Positions 7,039 to 9,787 of a DNA stretch of 9,787 bases are shown here, piece by piece (the first letter of the stretch is position 1; each line of letters begins with the position of its first letter). The notes under the pieces were generated by a model. That model was given only the letters and a program-made list of their open reading frames with translations, was not told where the DNA came from and searched no databases. This DNA is from Verrucomicrobiota bacterium (GTDB taxonomy: Bacteria > Verrucomicrobiota > Verrucomicrobiia > Chthoniobacterales > UBA10450): positions 5,014-14,800 of the forward strand of contig QHPM01000169.1 in NCBI GenBank assembly GCA_003219095.1, read 5' to 3'. The position numbers were made by a program, and so were the translations under genes.

Positions 7039-8280
7039 ATGAATGAGCGGCGCAAACCGCGGCATCGGATTTCGCACGAAGATCGCCTCACCTGGCTAAC
7101 AATAGGGGCGGTTGCGCCGGCAGCGTTGATCGCGCTCTCTTTGCTTTGGTTTGGTGAGTACAGCGCCAAAGTGCAATGGACGCTCACGCTCGTGATCAGT
7201 GGATTCGCCTTTGGTTATATCGTGAGCATGCGCGAGCACGCCATCCGGCCCTGGCAGACAGTCACGAACTTACTCGCGGCCTTGCGTGAGGGCGATTACT
7301 CGATCCGGGCACGGGGTGCACGCGAGAGCGATGCCCTGGGGGAAGCGTTGCTCGAAGTCAACGAATTGGGCGAAACCTTGCGTGTGCAACGTCTCGGCGC
7401 TTTCGAGGCCACCGCACTTTTGCGCACGATCATGGCCGAGATCGATGTCGCTGTTTTCACCTTTGATCCGGAACATGTCTGTCTGGAGGCGAACGAAGAT
7501 GCGCCGCTCACCCTCGCCTTTCCGGGTGCGACCGGACGCTGGGGCGTGCGACGCAGCACCTTTCGCGAGCACGGTTTGCCTTATGAGTTACTCGTGCTGA
7601 CGGATCTGAGCCGCACTCTGCGCGAAGAAGAGCGCATCGCCTGGCAACGATTGGTCCGTGTCCTTGGTCACGAGCTGAATAACTCACTCGCTCCAATCAA
7701 ATCGGTCGCTGGAAGTTTGGAAAATTTGTTGCGACGCGATCCGTTGCCGACGGATTGGCACGAGGATGCGCGCAGCGGGTTGAACGTCATCGCTACCCGG
7801 GCGGACGCGCTTAGTCGCTTCATGGAAGCGTACGCACGGCTGGCGCGATTGCCACCGCCGCTAAAAGAGCAGATGGATGTTGGCGAAGTAGTGAATCGGG
7901 CGGCGAATTTGGAAACGCGATTACCAGTGCAAATGCAAGGCGGTCCCGTGATTTCGATTCGCGCCGATGCGGGACAGGTGGAGCAAGCGCTGATTAATTT
8001 GCTGTACAACGCGGCTGAGGCGTCGCTTCCAACCCGCGGCGCAGTGACAATCGGCTGGAAGGAAGTGGAGGAAGGCGTGGAAATTTTTGTGCGCGATGAG
8101 GGCGAGGGGATTATGAATCCGACAAATTTATTCGTTCCGTTTTTCACAACCAAACCCGGCGGGTCTGGAATTGGCCTCGCTCTTTCGCGCCAAATCGCGG
8201 AAGCGCACGGCGGCTCATTGACGCTGGCGAATCGCGTTGGCGCGAGCGGGGCCGAAGCATTGTTGCGCTTGCCCAGCTAG
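7039..8280 (+). CDS. NtrY-like membrane sensor histidine kinase, partner of the upstream regulator
   Basis: A 413-residue inner-membrane kinase. Two hydrophobic segments (about 19-41 and 47-66) have almost no periplasmic loop between them, so the signal is likely read in the membrane or cytoplasm. A HAMP-like linker (about 70-115) and a shortened PAS-like region (about 125-195) follow. The H-box is VLGHELNNSLAPIKS with phospho-acceptor H211. The HATPase domain has N-box QALINLLYNAAEA (N324), G1 DEGEGI (D353) and G2 GGSGIG (374-379), so the catalytic core looks complete. It would autophosphorylate and pass phosphate to D52 of the regulator. The PAS core jumps from FDPEHV to CLEANEDAPLTLAFPG, which looks like an in-frame loss of roughly 30 residues compared with relatives. 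ATG 7039 is the only reasonable start before the first membrane span, yet it has no ribosome binding site because the palindrome abuts it. Confidence 0.88.
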   Translation: MNERRKPRHRISHEDRLTWLTIGAVAPAALIALSLLWFGEYSAKVQWTLTLVISGFAFGYIVSMREHAIRPWQTVTNLLAALREGDYSIRARGARESDALGEALLEVNELGETLRVQRLGAFEATALLRTIMAEIDVAVFTFDPEHVCLEANEDAPLTLAFPGATGRWGVRRSTFREHGLPYELLVLTDLSRTLREEERIAWQRLVRVLGHELNNSLAPIKSVAGSLENLLRRDPLPTDWHEDARSGLNVIATRADALSRFMEAYARLARLPPPLKEQMDVGEVVNRAANLETRLPVQMQGGPVISIRADAGQVEQALINLLYNAAEASLPTRGAVTIGWKEVEEGVEIFVRDEGEGIMNPTNLFVPFFTTKPGGSGIGLALSRQIAEAHGGSLTLANRVGASGAEALLRLPS

Positions 8281-8364
8281 TCATCCCGAGCGCAAGCCGA
8301 GGGATCCTGTTGCGGGAGCTTAACGGTAACTTCCAGGGGATCCCTCGACTTCGCTCGGGATGAC
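8280..8364. repeat. Long imperfect hairpin overlapping the kinase stop codon
   Basis: GTCATCCCGAGCG (8280-8292) pairs perfectly with CGCTCGGGATGAC (8352-8364), and CGAGGGATCC (8298-8307) pairs perfectly with GGATCCCTCG (8338-8347), with small internal loops of 5 and 4 nt and a 30-nt apical region that can itself pair weakly. The first base is the last base of the kinase TAG. This is a second palindrome type, unlike the one at 6979. It could act as a 3'-end stabiliser or a barrier to read-through into the next operon; the only A-run downstream is short, so it is not a textbook intrinsic terminator. Its TCATCCCGAGC ends suggest a dispersed intergenic repeat family. Confidence 0.8.
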
Positions 8365-8373
8365 GGGCAAAAA

Positions 8374-8395
8374 GTCGTTCCAAAATCGGGACGAC
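8374..8395. promoter_or_regulatory. Inverted repeat, candidate enhancer site for the sigma-54 activator
   Basis: GTCGTTCC (8374-8381), six A/T-rich bases, then GGGACGAC (8388-8395) form a 22-nt dyad with one mismatch (a possible G-T pair). Its centre is about 108 nt upstream of the -24 element at 8492, within the usual range for NtrC-family upstream activating sequences, and the spacer length suits a Fis-type dimer. It lies 9 nt past the hairpin and is distinct from it. A smaller CGAC-AA-GTCG dyad at 8446-8455 shares the GTCG/CGAC core in the opposite arrangement and might be a secondary site. Binding by the local regulator is inferred. Confidence 0.45.
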
Positions 8396-8491
8396 ATTTT
8401 CCCACAACCGAATCCAGCCGCCCACTCTCCTGGTTGGATCTACAACGACAAGTCGCCAATCACTAGGCACTTATAACTCTTGTTGGCTAGC

Positions 8492-8507
8492 TGGCACGGG
8501 CATTGCA
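8492..8507 (+). promoter_or_regulatory. Sigma-54 (RpoN) -24/-12 promoter
   Basis: TGGCACG (8492-8498), four bases, then TTGCA (8503-8507) matches the sigma-54 consensus TGGCACG-N4-TTGCW at every defined position. Transcription should start about 12 bases after the -12 GC, near 8518, giving a leader of about 65 nt to the ATG at 8584, where AAAGGA (8571-8576) is a good ribosome binding site. Promoters of this type need an AAA+ activator, and the sigma-54-dependent response regulator gene lies on the same strand about 1.5 kb upstream, beyond the kinase gene. The promoter would drive the small membrane protein and the HlyD-type adaptor operon. Confidence 0.85.
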
Positions 8508-8583
8508 ATAGCAGGCGGGGACACAAATTATTTTTTGAATCCGATGCCGATGCCAAACGCATCTCAAGGGAAAGGACAAAGAA

Positions 8584-8886
8584 ATGAAACCGCCAGTTGA
8601 ACAAAAAAAATTGAGCAAGCGAGTGGACGTTTCGCAGAAAAACGCGTTTCCGTCCATCGATTGCAATTATCATACTGTAACGCTGCCGAGTTATCGGAGT
8701 GGCTGCCTTCGGCCAAGGTTTTCATCGTTCCGCAATATCAGCAGCGAATATTTTCGACATGAAGCGCGCAACGAATTCCGCCTCGAAGCGGTCGCGTTCG
8801 TCGCGATCGTTATCACGGCGGCGATTCCAATTCTGAACAACATGCAGGCGCTCGCAGATTTTCTGCGCGCAATGAACAATCTTTAA
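8584..8886 (+). CDS. Small single-span membrane protein at the head of the efflux operon
   Basis: A 100-residue protein of no family I can name. Residues 1 to about 65 are polar and basic (KKLSKR, then CNYHTVTLPSYRSG). Residues about 70-90 form one hydrophobic segment (LEAVAFVAIVITAAIPIL), and the tail NNMQALADFLRAMNNL is amphipathic. There is no signal peptide, so the N-terminus is probably cytoplasmic. AAAGGA (8571-8576), seven bases before the ATG, supports the start. It is the first gene after the sigma-54 promoter, and the adaptor gene starts 8 nt after its stop codon begins to clear, so the two are co-transcribed. Small proteins at this place in comparable loci suggest an accessory or regulatory role in the export complex; that is inference from context. 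Confidence 0.78.
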   Translation: MKPPVEQKKLSKRVDVSQKNAFPSIDCNYHTVTLPSYRSGCLRPRFSSFRNISSEYFRHEARNEFRLEAVAFVAIVITAAIPILNNMQALADFLRAMNNL

Positions 8887-8893
8887 TTTGGAG

Positions 8894-9787
8894 ATGATGC
8901 GACAGAAAGAGGCGCAAGCGGAAGAGACAATTGTGCGACCGGCTGGATTTTCACCGGTAAGCTCAGGGATGGACATCGCGCGTCCCCACATTGCCAAACG
9001 GAAACGTCGCCGCCGGATCTTGTTCGCGTCCGGCGGCGCGCTGGCGTTGATCGCAATCACGGTCGCACTGTCGCATTTGAAACCGGCGGTCCCGAGCGTC
9101 GATCGCTCGACGGTATGGATCGATACCGTGAAACGCGGACCGATGGTGCGCGAAGTGCGCGGTCTTGGCACGCTCGTCCCGGAGGAGATTCGCTGGGTTC
9201 CGGCAAACACGGAAGGCCGGGTAGAAAAAATTGTCGTTCGTCCTGGGACCCAGGTGAAGGCGGACACGGTGATTTTGGAATTATCGAGTCCAGAGTTGGA
9301 GCAAGCTGCGCACGATGCGGAATCGAAATTGAAAGCGGCGGAAGCGGAGTTCACGACGCTTCAGGCGAAGCTGCAACGCGATTTACTCGATCAGGAATCA
9401 ACCACTGCGCGGGTGCATTCGGAATATGAGCAGGCGCGGATGGAAAGTGAAACGAACGAACAGCTGAAGAAAAACGGTTTGGTGGCCGAGCTGCAATACA
9501 AGACTGCGCAAGTGAAAGCAGGGGAGCTGGCGAACCGGGACGCGATTGAACAGAAGCGTCTGACTTTTGCCCGCGATTCGATCGAACCGCAATTGGCAGC
9601 GAAGCAAGCTGAAGTGGATCAGGTGAAAGCAGCCGCGCAGTTAAAGCTCGATCAGGTGGAAGCGTTGCACGTGAAGGCCGGGATGAACGGCGTGCTGCAA
9701 CAGATGCCGGTGGATGTGGGGCAGCGGGTGAAGATCGGTGACAATCTCGCGCGTGTGGCCGATCCAACGAAATTGAAAGCGGAAATT
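8894..9787 (+). CDS. HlyD/MacA-family periplasmic adaptor of an efflux system, 3' end missing
   Basis: 298 codons are present and the frame is open to the right edge. A basic cytoplasmic N-terminus (KRKRRRR, residues 35-41) is followed by one membrane anchor (about 42-60). A first half-lipoyl segment follows (NTEGRVEKIVVRPGTQVKAD, about 108-127), then a long Glu/Lys/Gln-rich alpha-helical hairpin (about 137-255) and the second half-lipoyl segment (GMNGVLQQMPVDVGQRVKIG), as in membrane-fusion proteins linking an inner-membrane ABC or RND pump to an outer-membrane channel. GGAG at 8890-8893 abuts ATG 8894; ATG 8897 gives better spacing. The motif MDIARP at residue 26 (ATG 8969) is where many relatives seem to begin, so the N-terminal 25 residues are less certain. 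It follows the small protein by 7 nt. Pump genes (MacB-type permease and ATPase) would be expected just outside the window. Substrate unknown. Confidence 0.87.
   Translation, partial: MMRQKEAQAEETIVRPAGFSPVSSGMDIARPHIAKRKRRRRILFASGGALALIAITVALSHLKPAVPSVDRSTVWIDTVKRGPMVREVRGLGTLVPEEIRWVPANTEGRVEKIVVRPGTQVKADTVILELSSPELEQAAHDAESKLKAAEAEFTTLQAKLQRDLLDQESTTARVHSEYEQARMESETNEQLKKNGLVAELQYKTAQVKAGELANRDAIEQKRLTFARDSIEPQLAAKQAEVDQVKAAAQLKLDQVEALHVKAGMNGVLQQMPVDVGQRVKIGDNLARVADPTKLKAEI

Noticed and set aside
7668..8153. A 161-codon antisense open frame within the kinase gene
   Set aside because: The kinase reading has all catalytic motifs; the antisense product is Ser/Arg/Thr-rich without a recognisable domain.

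Overview
The window looks like chromosomal DNA from a soil or sediment bacterium of the Verrucomicrobiota/Acidobacteriota kind, with Verrucomicrobiota (Chthoniobacterales-like) favoured. The reasons are the gene families present (paired S74 fibre proteins, an acidobacterial-type ECF sigma factor, an NtrC/NtrY-type pair next to an HlyD adaptor) and two GC-rich intergenic palindromes of the sort scattered through such genomes. The taxon is an inference from gene content and style, not a measurement.

Layout. At the left edge (1-89, minus) is the N-terminus of an ECF sigma factor. Two tandem plus-strand genes (288-1694 and 1855-3156) encode secreted, asparagine-rich fibre-like proteins. Each has a signal peptide, about ten 16-18-residue NTAxG repeats, a Peptidase_S74 self-cleaving chaperone domain and a C-terminal coiled coil. 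Convergent to them is a two-gene minus-strand operon: an APC-family amino-acid permease (5547-4234) followed 6 nt later by a secreted protein of unknown function (4227-3163).

From 5710 rightwards lies a signalling and efflux locus. It starts with a sigma-54-dependent response regulator that is broken by a frame-shifting deletion near 6715-6718; its Fis-type DNA-binding end survives in another frame at 6728-6964. A compound palindrome (6979-7037) follows, then an NtrY-like sensor histidine kinase (7039-8280) that seems to lack part of its PAS region, then a long hairpin (8280-8364). The 303-nt gap to the next gene also carries an inverted repeat (8374-8395) and a -24/-12 promoter matching the sigma-54 consensus (8492-8507). 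Downstream are a 100-residue single-span membrane protein (8584-8886) and an HlyD/MacA-type adaptor (8894 to the right edge, incomplete).

How the parts fit: the kinase would sense an envelope or chemical signal and phosphorylate the regulator. The regulator would bind the upstream inverted repeat and drive sigma-54 RNA polymerase at the 8492-8507 promoter, switching on the export operon. The cis-elements of this circuit are intact, while the regulator gene as given is not, and that is the most interesting point of the window. No RNA genes, insertion sequences or CRISPR arrays were seen.
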